A stretch of DNA of 64,000 bases from contig JAHRFE010000026.1 of the NCBI GenBank assembly GCA_019084245.1, positions 1 through 64,000 on the forward strand, written 5' to 3'. Of the stretch, positions 51,320-61,170 are shown piece by piece (the first letter of the stretch is position 1; every line of letters starts with the position of its first letter). The stretch is from Hoeflea sp. (GTDB lineage Bacteria > Pseudomonadota > Alphaproteobacteria > Rhizobiales > Rhizobiaceae). The position numbers and the translations under genes were made by a program. The notes below the pieces were generated by a model, which worked only from the letters and a program-made list of their open reading frames with translations, did no database searches and was not told the origin of the DNA.

Positions 51320-52494
51320 CCGAGAAACTCGCCGACGACGTCGCATCCGCGACCGCGGAAACCGCCGGCATGGTGCTCAATGCCATCCAGCATCCGGTGA
51401 TCATGGTCGATGGCGAGGGCGTCGTGTGCTTTGCCAATTGGGAGGCGGAATCGTTTTTCGCCGCCAGCGCCGCCCATCTCGGCCGGCACAAGCTCGATAC
51501 CTTCATTCCCTTCGGCAGCCCGTTGCTGCAATTGATCGAGCAGGTGCGCGACCGCCGCGCCGCGGTCAATGAGTACCGGGTCGATTTGAGTTCGCCGCGG
51601 CTGGGCAACGACAAGCTGGTCGATCTCTATGTGGCGCCGGTCGCGGGCCTGCCCGACAATGTCGTCGTGGTGTTCCAGGAACGCTCGATGGCCGACAAGA
51701 TCGACCGGCAGCTGACCCATCGCGCCGCCGCCCGCTCGGTGACGGGCCTCGCCTCGATGCTGGCGCACGAGATCAAGAACCCGCTGTCGGGCATTCGCGG
51801 CGCGGCGCAATTGCTGGAAATGTCGGTCGGCGACGAGGACCGGGCACTTGCACGGCTGATCCGCGACGAGACCGACCGCATTGTCTCGCTGGTCGACCGG
51901 ATGGAGATCTTCTCCGACGAGCGGCCGGTGGACCGCGTGCCGGTCAACATTCATTCGGTGCTCGATCACGTCAAGGCGGTGGCCAAGGCGGGATTTGCAC
52001 GCCGGATCCGCTTCGTCGAGCTCTACGATCCGTCGCTGCCCTCGGTCTATGCCAACCGCGACCAGCTCGTTCAGGTGTTCCTCAACCTGGTCAAGAACGC
52101 GGCCGAAGCGATCGGCGACGACCCGAATGGCGAGATCGTGCTGACCACGGCCTACCGGCCGGGCATCAAGCTTTCGGTGGCCGGAACCCGCGAAAAGATC
52201 TCGCTGCCGCTCGAATTCTGTGTGCAGGACAACGGGCCCGGCGTGCCGGCCGACCTGATCCAGCATCTTTTCGATCCGTTTATCACCACCAAGACCAACG
52301 GGACGGGGCTTGGTCTGGCGCTTGTCGCCAAGATCGTCGGCGGTCATGGCGGGATCGTCGAGTGCGACAGCCAGAGCCGCAAGACCACATTCCGCATTCT
52401 GATGCCGGTCTCGCCCGACGGCCGGCCAATCAAGCCGTTGCCGTCTGCCAAGGGCAAGATCTCCGCAAGCAAGGCATCCGGCCAAAAGGACTGA
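51316..52494 (+). CDS. ntrB: Nitrogen regulation sensor kinase NtrB
   Basis: A 392-residue cytoplasmic histidine kinase/phosphatase responding to PII and controlling NtrC. The PAS domain covers about residues 15-125; the phosphoacceptor is His151 in [15 protein letters not shown]; the N box is [11 protein letters not shown] and the G2 box [19 protein letters not shown] start overlaps dusB by four bases. It lies one base before ntrC. Confidence 0.96.
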
Positions 52495-52495
52495 C

Positions 52496-53950
52496 ATGAT
52501 GGGCAAAGCCACCATACTTGTTGCAGATGATGACGCGGCGATCCGCACGGTTCTCAACCAGGCGCTCAGCCGGGCCGGCTATGAGGTCCGCATCACCTCG
52601 AATGCCGCCACGCTGTGGCGCTGGATTTCGGCCGGGGACGGCGATCTGGTGATCACCGACGTGATCATGCCCGATGAGAACGCCTTTGATCTGCTGCCGC
52701 GGATCAGACGGGCGCGACCCGACCTGCCGGTGCTGGTGATGAGTGCGCAGAACACCTTCATGACCGCGATCAAGGCGTCCGAAGGCGGCGCCTATGATTA
52801 TCTGCCCAAGCCGTTCGATCTCACCGAGATGATCAACATCATCGGCAGGGCCCTGTCCGAACCGCGCAAGCTTGCGGCCCAGCCCGAGGAGGCGAGCGAA
52901 GGCATGCCGCTGGTGGGGCGATCGACCGCCATGCAGGAGATCTACCGGGTGCTCGCCAGGCTGATGCAGACCGATCTGACCCTGATGATCACCGGTGAGT
53001 CGGGCACCGGCAAGGAACTTGTGGCGCGCGCGCTGCACGACTACGGCAAGCGCCGCAACGGGCCATTTGTCGCCATCAACATGGCCGCGATTCCGCGCGA
53101 CCTGATCGAATCGGAACTGTTCGGCCATGAAAAGGGCGCGTTCACCGGCGCGCAGAACAAGTCCACCGGCCGCTTTGAGCAGGCCGAGGGCGGAACACTG
53201 TTTCTCGACGAGATCGGCGACATGCCGATGGATGCCCAGACGCGGCTGTTGAGGGTTCTGCAGCAGGGCGAATACACCACGGTGGGCGGCCGCACCCCGA
53301 TCAAGACCGATGTCCGGATTGTCGCCGCCACCAACAAGGATCTCAAGATCCTGATCAACCAGGGCCTGTTCCGCGAGGATCTGTTCTACCGCTTGAACGT
53401 GGTGCCGCTCAGGCTGCCGTCGCTCAGGGACCGGGCCGAGGACGTGCCGGACCTGGTGCGCCACTTCGTGCGCCAGGCGGTGGGCGAGGGGCTCGACGCC
53501 AAGCGCTTTGACGGCGAGGCGCTTGACCTGCTCAAGGCCTATGCGTGGCCGGGCAATGTGCGGGAACTCGAAAACGTGGTCCGCCGGGTGATGGCGCTCT
53601 ATCCCCAGGACGTGATCACCCGCGAGATCATCGACAATGAACTCAGGATCGAATCACCCGAACCGGCCTCGCCGCAGGGATCTTCGTCTCTGGGGCCGAC
53701 GACCATCGCCCAGTCGGTCGAGGAAAACATGCGGCGCTATTTCGCGGGCTTCGGCGATGACCTGCCTCCGTCGGGTCTCTATCAGCGGGTGCTCGAGGAG
53801 GTCGAATACCCCCTGATCCTGGCGGCCCTGACAGCGACGCGCGGCAACCAGATCAAGGCCGCCGATCTGCTTGGCCTCAACCGCAACACCTTGCGCAAGA
53901 AGATCCGCGAACTCGGGGTTACCGTCTACCGGTCACCACGGCTTGCCTGA
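52496..53950 (+). CDS. ntrC: Nitrogen regulator NtrC (sigma-54 activator)
   Basis: A 484-residue response regulator. Receiver with phosphoacceptor Asp55 ([10 protein letters not shown]), AAA+ domain with Walker [16 protein letters not shown], the sigma-54 contact loop GAFTGA in [11 protein letters not shown], and a C-terminal Fis-type helix-turn-helix ([20 protein letters not shown]). Activates nitrogen-assimilation promoters. ATG 52496 with AAAAGGA upstream. ntrYX follows after 118 bp. Confidence 0.97.
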   Translation: MMGKATILVADDDAAIRTVLNQALSRAGYEVRITSNAATLWRWISAGDGDLVITDVIMPDENAFDLLPRIRRARPDLPVLVMSAQNTFMTAIKASEGGAYDYLPKPFDLTEMINIIGRALSEPRKLAAQPEEASEGMPLVGRSTAMQEIYRVLARLMQTDLTLMITGESGTGKELVARALHDYGKRRNGPFVAINMAAIPRDLIESELFGHEKGAFTGAQNKSTGRFEQAEGGTLFLDEIGDMPMDAQTRLLRVLQQGEYTTVGGRTPIKTDVRIVAATNKDLKILINQGLFREDLFYRLNVVPLRLPSLRDRAEDVPDLVRHFVRQAVGEGLDAKRFDGEALDLLKAYAWPGNVRELENVVRRVMALYPQDVITREIIDNELRIESPEPASPQGSSSLGPTTIAQSVEENMRRYFAGFGDDLPPSGLYQRVLEEVEYPLILAALTATRGNQIKAADLLGLNRNTLRKKIRELGVTVYRSPRLA

Positions 53951-54068
53951 GACAGCCAATCGGCGCCGGCGTGCTTGACAGGCTTTGGGGGAAAGTTGCA
54001 TTTTCGCCACATTGTGTTGCTTGTTCGCAACGAAACAATCCGGGCGAAACTGGAGCAGCAAGAATAAC

Positions 54069-56366
54069 ATGGCGATCGATACGGCTCCGGGGCAGGCGGA
54101 CACGGATCCGGCTTTGACTGAACCGGCAGACGCCGGACAGGAAGCCCGGCAGCGCCGTAACCTGTTCACGCTTCCCGGCATTGCGCTCGTCGTCACGGCG
54201 TTTTTGAGCGCGCTCATCTCATTCTCGATCCTGCTCGGACTGACGCCGATCGAGCCGGTCGATCAGGTCGTGCTTGCAGCGGTGGTGATCAACCTGATCT
54301 TCGTGATCGGGCTGGTCACGCTGGTGCTGCTGGAGATCCGCACCCTGCTCAAGGCGCGGCGGCGTGGCAAGGCGGCGGCGCGGCTTCACATTCGCATCGT
54401 CGGACTGTTTTCGATCGTCGCCATTCTTCCCGCGATCCTGATTGCCATCGTCGCATCGATCACGCTGGATGTCGGCCTGGACCGGTGGTTCTCGCTTCGA
54501 ACCAAGGCGATCGTCAATTCGTCGCTCTCCGTGGCGCAGGCCTATGTGCTTGAGAATGCGCGCTTTCTGCAGGGCCAGACGCTGTCGATGGCCAATGATC
54601 TCGACAATGCGCGCTCGCTTTACACGCTGGACCGGATCGGGTTCGAGCAATTCATGACGCGCCAGGCGATTGGCCGCGGGCTTCTGGGCGCGTTTCTGGT
54701 GCGCGAGGACGGCAGCGTCATCCTGCAGGCCGACATCCAGACCGAGCGTCCTCTGCCGGCGGTTCCGCAACAGGCGCTCGACGATGCGGTCAAGGGCCAG
54801 CCGACGCTGATCCCGCCCGGGGTGACCAATCTGGTCGGCGCGCTGATCCCGCTCCAGCAGATTTCCGGCGCGCTGTTGTACACCGTCCGGGTGGTTGACC
54901 AGGAAGTTATGCGCTCGATGCGGCTGATGGAGGAAGCCACCGAGGAATATCAGACGCTTGAGCAAGGCCGGACCTCTTTGCAACTGGCCTTCGGAATCCT
55001 CTATCTCGGATTCGCCCTGGTTGTGCTGCTCTCGGCGATCTGGACCGCGATTGCCGTTGCCGACCGTCTGGTTCGCCCGATCCGGGTCCTGATCGGCGCC
55101 TCCGATGATGTGGCGAACGGCAATCTCGACGTCGCGGTACCCGTGCATGCGTCGGATGGCGACGTCGGCTCGCTTGCCCAGACCTTCAACAACATGATCG
55201 TCCAGATCCGTACCCAGCGTGACCAGATCCTGTCGGCGAAGGATCAGATCGACGACCGCCGTCGCTTTACCGAAGCGGTGCTGTCGGGGGTCTCCGCCGG
55301 CGTCGTCGGCGTGGACCATCACGGCGCGGTGACCATCGCCAACCGTTCGGCGCGCGAAATCCTCAGTCACAGCGGTACGGACGTGATCGGCCGTCCTTTT
55401 TCGGAAATAGCACCGGAATTCGAGACCGTGATGGCCGAGGCCGCAATGCGGCCGCGCGCCGACGCCAGGGCCCAGATCACCCTGAACCGCGGCGGCAAGG
55501 AACGCACGCTCAACGTCAAGGTCACAAGGGAGGAAACCCACGACCAGCTCGAATCCTTTGTCGTCACGCTCGATGACATCACCGATCTGGTGATCGCGCA
55601 GCGCTCCACCGCCTGGGCCGATGTTGCCCGCCGCATCGCCCATGAGATCAAGAATCCGCTCACCCCGATCCAGCTTTCAGCCGAACGCATCCGCCGCCGC
55701 TATGGAAAGCAGATCCCCGATGACGACCGCGCGGTGTTCGATCAGTGCACCGACACCATTGTCCGCCAGGTCGAGGATATCGGCCGTATGGTCGATGAAT
55801 TCTCCTCCTTCGCGCGCATGCCCAAACCGTCGAAAGTCCGGGCCGATCTGCGCGACATCCTCAAGGACGCGGCATTTTTGCGTGAGGTCAGCCGTAATGA
55901 TATTGAATTTACAAGAGAAATGCCCGAAGAGCCGCTTGAGGGGGAATTTGATCCGCGGATGCTGGGGCAGGCCTTTGGAAACCTGATCAAGAACGCGACG
56001 GAAGCCATTGACGCCGTTCCGGCAGATGATGAACGCGCGGGCAAGACCATCATCGTGCGGGCCGGACGCTCCGCGGACGGCCGCGAATACATCATCGATA
56101 TCATCGACAATGGCCGCGGCCTTCCGGGCGAGAACCGGCACCGGCTGCTCGAACCCTACATGACAATGCGCGACAAAGGCACCGGCCTTGGTCTCGCCAT
56201 TGTCAAGAAGATCATAGATGACCACGGCGGCACCATCCAGTTGCGCGATGCGCCGGCCGAGGTTGATGGAGGCAAGGGCGCAATGATTACCGTGCGCCTT
56301 CCGGTCGAAGCGTCTACGCACGCCGGGGACGACGAAAAAGCAAAGGAACCGGCAGATGGCGTCTGA
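54069..56366 (+). CDS. ntrY: Sensor kinase NtrY
   Basis: A 765-residue membrane-bound histidine kinase. Transmembrane helices lie at about 38-60, 72-94, 115-137 and 309-331 with a periplasmic sensory segment between the third and fourth, then HAMP, a PAS domain (TEAVLSGVSAGVVGVDHHG), the phosphoacceptor [20 protein letters not shown] and ATP-binding DNGRGLP/KGTGLGLAIV. NtrYX has been linked to nitrogen, redox, envelope and low-oxygen control in alphaproteobacteria. ATG 54069 is used. Overlaps ntrX by 11 bases. Confidence 0.95.
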   Translation: MAIDTAPGQADTDPALTEPADAGQEARQRRNLFTLPGIALVVTAFLSALISFSILLGLTPIEPVDQVVLAAVVINLIFVIGLVTLVLLEIRTLLKARRRGKAAARLHIRIVGLFSIVAILPAILIAIVASITLDVGLDRWFSLRTKAIVNSSLSVAQAYVLENARFLQGQTLSMANDLDNARSLYTLDRIGFEQFMTRQAIGRGLLGAFLVREDGSVILQADIQTERPLPAVPQQALDDAVKGQPTLIPPGVTNLVGALIPLQQISGALLYTVRVVDQEVMRSMRLMEEATEEYQTLEQGRTSLQLAFGILYLGFALVVLLSAIWTAIAVADRLVRPIRVLIGASDDVANGNLDVAVPVHASDGDVGSLAQTFNNMIVQIRTQRDQILSAKDQIDDRRRFTEAVLSGVSAGVVGVDHHGAVTIANRSAREILSHSGTDVIGRPFSEIAPEFETVMAEAAMRPRADARAQITLNRGGKERTLNVKVTREETHDQLESFVVTLDDITDLVIAQRSTAWADVARRIAHEIKNPLTPIQLSAERIRRRYGKQIPDDDRAVFDQCTDTIVRQVEDIGRMVDEFSSFARMPKPSKVRADLRDILKDAAFLREVSRNDIEFTREMPEEPLEGEFDPRMLGQAFGNLIKNATEAIDAVPADDERAGKTIIVRAGRSADGREYIIDIIDNGRGLPGENRHRLLEPYMTMRDKGTGLGLAIVKKIIDDHGGTIQLRDAPAEVDGGKGAMITVRLPVEASTHAGDDEKAKEPADGV

Positions 56367-57720
56367 CATTCTGGTCGTTGATGACGAGGCCGATATTCGC
56401 GAAATCGTATCGGGCATTCTGGATGACGAAGGCCACGAAACCCGCATGGCGGCTGACAGCGATTCGGCGCTTGCGGCCATTTCCGACCGGGTTCCGCGGC
56501 TGATCTTTCTCGATATCTGGCTGCAGGGGAGCCGGCTCGACGGACTGGCCCTGCTTGACGAGATCAAGGCCAGGTACCCCGATCTTCCGGTGGTGATGAT
56601 CTCGGGGCACGGCAATATCGAAACCGCAGTGTCGGCGATCAAGCGCGGCGCCTATGATTTCATCGAAAAGCCGTTCAAGGCGGACCGACTGGTGCTGGTA
56701 GCGTCCCGGGCGATCGAGACCTCGAAGCTCAAGCGCGAGGTCACCGAACTCAAGAAGCGTTCGGGCGATCCGGTGGAACTGATCGGGACATCGGTTGCGG
56801 TGTCGCAGCTCAAGCAAAGCATCGACAAGATCGCGCCGACCAACAGCCGCGTGATGATTCTCGGCCCCTCGGGAACCGGCAAGGAACTGGTGGCGCGGCT
56901 CATTCACCGCAAGTCCACCCGGTCGGGCGGGCCCTTCGTGGTTCTCAATGCCGCCGCGATCACGCCCGAGCGCATGGAGGTCGCGCTGTTCGGGACTGAA
57001 AGTGCGGCCAGCCATGAGCGCAAGGTCGGGGCGCTTGAGGAAGCCCATGGCGGCATTCTCTATCTGGATGAAGTGGCCGACATGCCGCGCGGCACTCAGA
57101 ACAAGATCCTGCGCGTGCTGGTCGATCAGCAGTTCGAGCGCGTCGGCGGCACCAAGCGGGTCAAGGTGGATGTGCGGATCATTTCGTCGACTGCACGCAA
57201 TCTCGAGGAATTGATCGCGGCAGGCGAATTCCGCGAGGATCTTTATCACCGCCTGGCCGTGGTCCCGGTCAAGGTGCCGTCGCTTTCCGAACGGCGCGAA
57301 GACATCCCGTTCCTGGTCGATACGTTCATGCGGCAGGTGTCCGAGCAGGCAGGCATAAGAAACCGCCGCATCGGCGAGGATGCGCTTGCCGTGATCCAGG
57401 CGCACACCTGGCCGGGCAATATCAGGCAGTTGCGCAACTACATGGAACGGCTGATGATCCTGGCGCGATCGGATGGTCCGGACACGATGATCACCGCCGA
57501 CATGCTGCCCGATGATGTCTCCGACATGCTGCCCAAGACGTCGGCCGCGGGGTCGAACCATATCATGACGTTGCCGCTACGCGAGGCGCGCGAACTGTTC
57601 GAACGCGATTACCTGATCGCGCAGATCAACCGGTTCGGCGGAAATATTTCCAGAACCGCGGAGTTTGTCGGGATGGAACGGTCCGCCCTGCATCGCAAAT
57701 TGAAATCGCTTGGCGTATAA
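56356..57720 (+). CDS. ntrX: Response regulator NtrX
   Basis: A 454-residue receiver-AAA+-HTH regulator, partner of NtrY. Phosphoacceptor Asp53 lies in LIFLDIWLQGSRLDG; Walker A is [14 protein letters not shown]; Walker B region LYLDEVADMPRGTQNK; C-terminal helix-turn-helix GGNISRTAEFVGMERSALHR. In place of the GAFTGA sigma-54 contact loop the sequence reads LFGTESAASHERKVGALEEA, so it should not open sigma-54 promoters like NtrC, in agreement with what is known for alphaproteobacterial NtrX. Followed by trkA. Confidence 0.95.
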   Translation: MASDILVVDDEADIREIVSGILDDEGHETRMAADSDSALAAISDRVPRLIFLDIWLQGSRLDGLALLDEIKARYPDLPVVMISGHGNIETAVSAIKRGAYDFIEKPFKADRLVLVASRAIETSKLKREVTELKKRSGDPVELIGTSVAVSQLKQSIDKIAPTNSRVMILGPSGTGKELVARLIHRKSTRSGGPFVVLNAAAITPERMEVALFGTESAASHERKVGALEEAHGGILYLDEVADMPRGTQNKILRVLVDQQFERVGGTKRVKVDVRIISSTARNLEELIAAGEFREDLYHRLAVVPVKVPSLSERREDIPFLVDTFMRQVSEQAGIRNRRIGEDALAVIQAHTWPGNIRQLRNYMERLMILARSDGPDTMITADMLPDDVSDMLPKTSAAGSNHIMTLPLREARELFERDYLIAQINRFGGNISRTAEFVGMERSALHRKLKSLGV

Positions 57721-57786
57721 GCAGCGCAAAGCGGTCTCGGCCGCGACATTTCAATCTCGCCTGCCAAAGCAGGCAAGGGGACGGCG

Positions 57787-59163
57787 ATGAAAGTCATCAT
57801 TTGCGGTGCGGGACGGGTTGGATACGGCATCGCCGAGCGTCTGGCCGCCGAAGACAACGATATTTCGGTGATCGACACATCGCCCACGCTGGTGCAGGCG
57901 ATCCGCGACACGCTGGATGTGCGCAGCTATGTCGGCCACGGCGCCCACCCCGATGTGCTGGCGCAGGCGGGCGCCGACCAGGCCGACATGATCATCGCGG
58001 TGACGCTGCATGACGAGATCAACATGGTCGCCTGCCAGGTGGCGCACTCGCTGTTCAACGTCCCAACCAAGATCGCCCGTATCCGGGCCCAGTCCTATCT
58101 CAAGTCCCATTGGGCGGATCTGTTTTCCCGCGACCACATGCCGATCGACGTGATCATCTCGCCGGAAGTCGAGGTCGGCCAGATGGTGCTGCGCCGCATC
58201 GCGCTGCCCGGCGCCACCGATGCGGTCCGCTTTGCCGATGAAAAGGTGGCTATGGTGGCCATCGAATGTCTTGAGGACTGCCCGGTGGTCAACACGCCGC
58301 TGGTGCAATTGAGTGAACTGTTTCCGGACCTGCTCGCCACCGTCGTCGGTGTCTGGCGCAACGAGAAACTGTTCATCCCGCATTCGAGCGACCAGCTTGA
58401 AACCGGGGATCTCGCCTATGTGGTGTGCGACCGCGACCATGTGCGCCGTACCCTTGGCCTGTTTGGCCACGAGGAACAGGAGGCTGGGCGCATCGTCATC
58501 GCCGGCGGCGGCAACATCGGCTATTACGTCGCTGCGGCGATCGAAGAGCGGCAGCCCAAGACCAGGGTCAAGATCATCGAGGCCGACCGGGCGCGCGCCG
58601 TTTCGATCGCCGATTCGCTCTCACGCACCGTTGTCCTCAACGGCTCCTCGCTCGATCAGGCCATTCTCGTCGAGGCCGACATTCAGAATGCCGATCTGAT
58701 GGTGTCGCTGACCAATGACGATCAGGTCAATATCCTGTCCTCGGTGATGGCCAAGCGTCTGGGCTGCAAGGCCAATCTCGCGCTCATCAACAATCCGTCC
58801 TATCAGACCATCACAAAGACGATGGGGATTGATGCCCATATCAACCCGCGCGCGGTGACGATTTCGCGCATTCTCCAGCATGTCCGGCGCGGACGCATCC
58901 GGGCGGTCTATTCGGTGCAGAAGGGGGCGGCGGAAGTCATCGAGGCCGAAGCGCTGGAGACCTCGCCGCTGGTCGGCAAGCCGCTGCGGAACCTCGATCT
59001 GCCCGACGGTGTGCGGATCGGAGCCATCTACCGCAACAAGCAGGTACTGCGGCCCGATGGTTCGCTCCAGATCAAGGCCAAGGACCGGGTGGTGATGTTC
59101 GCGGATCTGGATTCGGTGCGCCATGTGGAGCAGATGTTCCGCGTAAGCCTTGAGTTTTTCTGA
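57787..59163 (+). CDS. trkA: Trk system potassium uptake protein TrkA
   Basis: A 458-residue cytosolic protein with two RCK (TrkA_N/TrkA_C) units: first Rossmann motif CGAGRVGYGIAERLA with acidic VIDTS, second AGGGNIGYYVAAAIE with IIEAD. It binds nucleotides (NAD+/NADH, ATP) and gates the membrane partner. The gene follows ntrX, as in most rhizobia, and its end overlaps the trkH-type gene by 14 bases. AGGGGACGGCG precedes the ATG. Confidence 0.96.
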   Translation: MKVIICGAGRVGYGIAERLAAEDNDISVIDTSPTLVQAIRDTLDVRSYVGHGAHPDVLAQAGADQADMIIAVTLHDEINMVACQVAHSLFNVPTKIARIRAQSYLKSHWADLFSRDHMPIDVIISPEVEVGQMVLRRIALPGATDAVRFADEKVAMVAIECLEDCPVVNTPLVQLSELFPDLLATVVGVWRNEKLFIPHSSDQLETGDLAYVVCDRDHVRRTLGLFGHEEQEAGRIVIAGGGNIGYYVAAAIEERQPKTRVKIIEADRARAVSIADSLSRTVVLNGSSLDQAILVEADIQNADLMVSLTNDDQVNILSSVMAKRLGCKANLALINNPSYQTITKTMGIDAHINPRAVTISRILQHVRRGRIRAVYSVQKGAAEVIEAEALETSPLVGKPLRNLDLPDGVRIGAIYRNKQVLRPDGSLQIKAKDRVVMFADLDSVRHVEQMFRVSLEFF

Positions 59164-60637
59164 GTTCATGCTCGGCATCCTGCACGTCTTGGCAGTTGCG
59201 GCGGCGGGGCTTTGTGCGCTGGTTGTTCCGGCGGTTCTGTTCGCCATCGCCGATGGCATGCGCGATCTGGCGATGTCCATGCTGCTGGTGGGCTCGCTCG
59301 GCGTGTTTGCAACTCTGATGGTGCTGGCGGCCATTTCCGGGTTTGAGCGCAGGCTGGGGCGGGCGTCAGGCTATCTGGCGCTCGTCGCCGTCTGGGTCGT
59401 GCTTCCGGTGTTTGCGGCCGTTTCTTTCAAGACGCTCGCGGGACTAAGCTGGATCGATGCCTGGTTTGAGGCCGCCTCCGCGCTCACCACCTCCGGATCG
59501 TCCGTACTGACCCGCGAAACCACGCCGCAGGCGATCCTGTTCTGGCGCTCCTCAATGGAATGGTATGGTGGGTTCATCACACTTGTGTCGATCATCCATG
59601 TTCTGGCGCCGGGCGGGTTTGGCGGCCTTCCCGCTGGCGACCGCCGCATCATCACAGGCCACGCCAGCGACATGACCGTCGATCTCGGCGAGTTCCGCGA
59701 GGTCCTGGGCCAATATGTGCTGATGACATTCGTTGTGTTCGTCGGACTGATGCTCACCGGCGTCGATGGGCCTTTTGCGGCAATGCTGGCAATGGTGACA
59801 ATCGCGACGGGAGGTTTCCTTCCCTTCGACGGGGCGCTCGAGGATCATGCCGGTCCGCTGGCGCAATTGGTTCTGGCTGGGGGGTTGGCGCTCGGGACCG
59901 TCAGCGTGTTCTGGCGACGGCGGATGATCCGCGCGCCCAGGCGCTTCCTGAGCGTCAGTCCGGAGACCGGCCTCATAGCCTTCGCAATCCTGGCCGTGGC
60001 GCTTCTGTTTGCCGCCCGGATTTTCGCGGTTTCGGGCGGCGGGAATCTCGGACCGATCCTGGCCGAAAGCCTGCTGACCTCGGCATCGCTGATTGCAACC
60101 AGCGGCATAGAGAGCCGGCCGGGCGTGATCGCGCTCACCCCGGATGTCATTGTGCTGGTGATCGTTCTCGTCGGCGGCGGGATCTATTCGACGACGGGCG
60201 GGGTCAAGGTTTACCGGATCGTTGCGATGGGGATTCATTCGGGCCGGGAACTCAACCGACTGATCTATCCCAGCAGCGTCACCAACCTGCGGTTCGGGCG
60301 GCACAGCATCGATGAAGAGAGCATGCGGGCGATCTGGACCTATTTTGCCCTTTCCATGCTGGTCCTTGCGTTTGCCTCGCTGGCGTTCACCTTGAGCGCC
60401 ACCCATTTCGAAGGCGGAATCACCATGGCGGTGGCGTTTTTCGCCAATGCCGGGCCGGTGTATGAAGCGATGGTCCCGCTGTCCTATGCAACTGATCCGG
60501 CAAATGAGGCCTGGCCGCAATTTGCCGCCATGCCGGCGTCCGCCAAACTTGCGGCGATCGCGGTGATGACGCTCGGACGCCTTGAAGTCATGGTGGTTTT
60601 TGCCGTTCTGAATGTTCGTTACTGGATAAACCGTTAG
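59150..60637 (+). CDS. trkH: TrkH-family potassium transporter membrane subunit
   Basis: A 495-residue polytopic membrane protein with about ten transmembrane helices and four filter-like P-loops: ALTTSGSSVLT, VTIATGGFLPFDG, LIATSGIESRPG and FFANAGPVYEA. It forms the potassium channel that TrkA gates. Start is uncertain: TTG 59150 (used) or ATG 59168, both within the trkA overlap. Its presence directly after trkA makes a complete Trk system; in some rhizobia the trkH gene is elsewhere. Confidence 0.9.
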   Translation: MSFSEFMLGILHVLAVAAAGLCALVVPAVLFAIADGMRDLAMSMLLVGSLGVFATLMVLAAISGFERRLGRASGYLALVAVWVVLPVFAAVSFKTLAGLSWIDAWFEAASALTTSGSSVLTRETTPQAILFWRSSMEWYGGFITLVSIIHVLAPGGFGGLPAGDRRIITGHASDMTVDLGEFREVLGQYVLMTFVVFVGLMLTGVDGPFAAMLAMVTIATGGFLPFDGALEDHAGPLAQLVLAGGLALGTVSVFWRRRMIRAPRRFLSVSPETGLIAFAILAVALLFAARIFAVSGGGNLGPILAESLLTSASLIATSGIESRPGVIALTPDVIVLVIVLVGGGIYSTTGGVKVYRIVAMGIHSGRELNRLIYPSSVTNLRFGRHSIDEESMRAIWTYFALSMLVLAFASLAFTLSATHFEGGITMAVAFFANAGPVYEAMVPLSYATDPANEAWPQFAAMPASAKLAAIAVMTLGRLEVMVVFAVLNVRYWINR

Positions 60638-60812
60638 CCAAAAGCGGAAGCAAAAGCTTGCTCGCGCCTGAAAATCAAGTGTTTACAAACGCTCGCAACA
60701 ATGATCTTCTGTGGCACGTTCGAACGAACGGAATTTCTGTCAGCGGCAAGCGAACAAAATCTGTCTGTCAGAGGGAACAAAACTGTTGGGGACTTGACGT
60801 TACGGAAGGCCG

Positions 60813-60835
60813 AGAGGCCTGCGCCTCTTTGTTTT
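60813..60835 (+). terminator. Probable terminator between trkH and hfq
   Basis: AGAGGC - CTGC - GCCTCT hairpin followed by TTGTTTT. An overlapping alternative pairing AGGCC/GGCCT exists. Lies 175 bp after the trkH stop and 87 bp before hfq, so it probably ends the ntr-trk transcript or a leader. Confidence 0.5.
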
Positions 60836-60921
60836 AAAAGGGCGATTTCCATCAAGGTCTGGACGAGTGCGGTAACGACCTGCGGTTGCGCAGGCAAGAA
60901 AAAGACGGATGAATAGGCGCA

Positions 60922-61170
60922 ATGGCGGAGCGTTCACAAAACCTGCAGGATCTTTTTCTCAACACGGTTCGAAAGCAGAAAATCTCCCTGACGATCTTTT
61001 TGATCAACGGAGTAAAGCTGACGGGCGTGGTGACGTCTTTTGACAATTTTTGCGTCCTGCTAAGACGAGACGGTCATTCGCAGCTTGTCTACAAGCATGC
61101 GATATCCACAATCATGCCGAGCCAGCCAGTCCAGATGTTCGAGAACGAGGACGCCGGCAACGGCGCCTGA
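60922..61170 (+). CDS. hfq: RNA chaperone Hfq
   Basis: An 82-residue Sm-like hexameric RNA chaperone for small-RNA regulation and mRNA turnover. The Sm1 motif runs [20 protein letters not shown] and [20 protein letters not shown]; Sm2 is [10 protein letters not shown]. The C-terminal tail is short ([10 protein letters not shown]), as in alphaproteobacteria. It precedes and overlaps hflX, the usual linkage. GGCGCA lies before the ATG. Confidence 0.97.
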   Translation: MAERSQNLQDLFLNTVRKQKISLTIFLINGVKLTGVVTSFDNFCVLLRRDGHSQLVYKHAISTIMPSQPVQMFENEDAGNGA

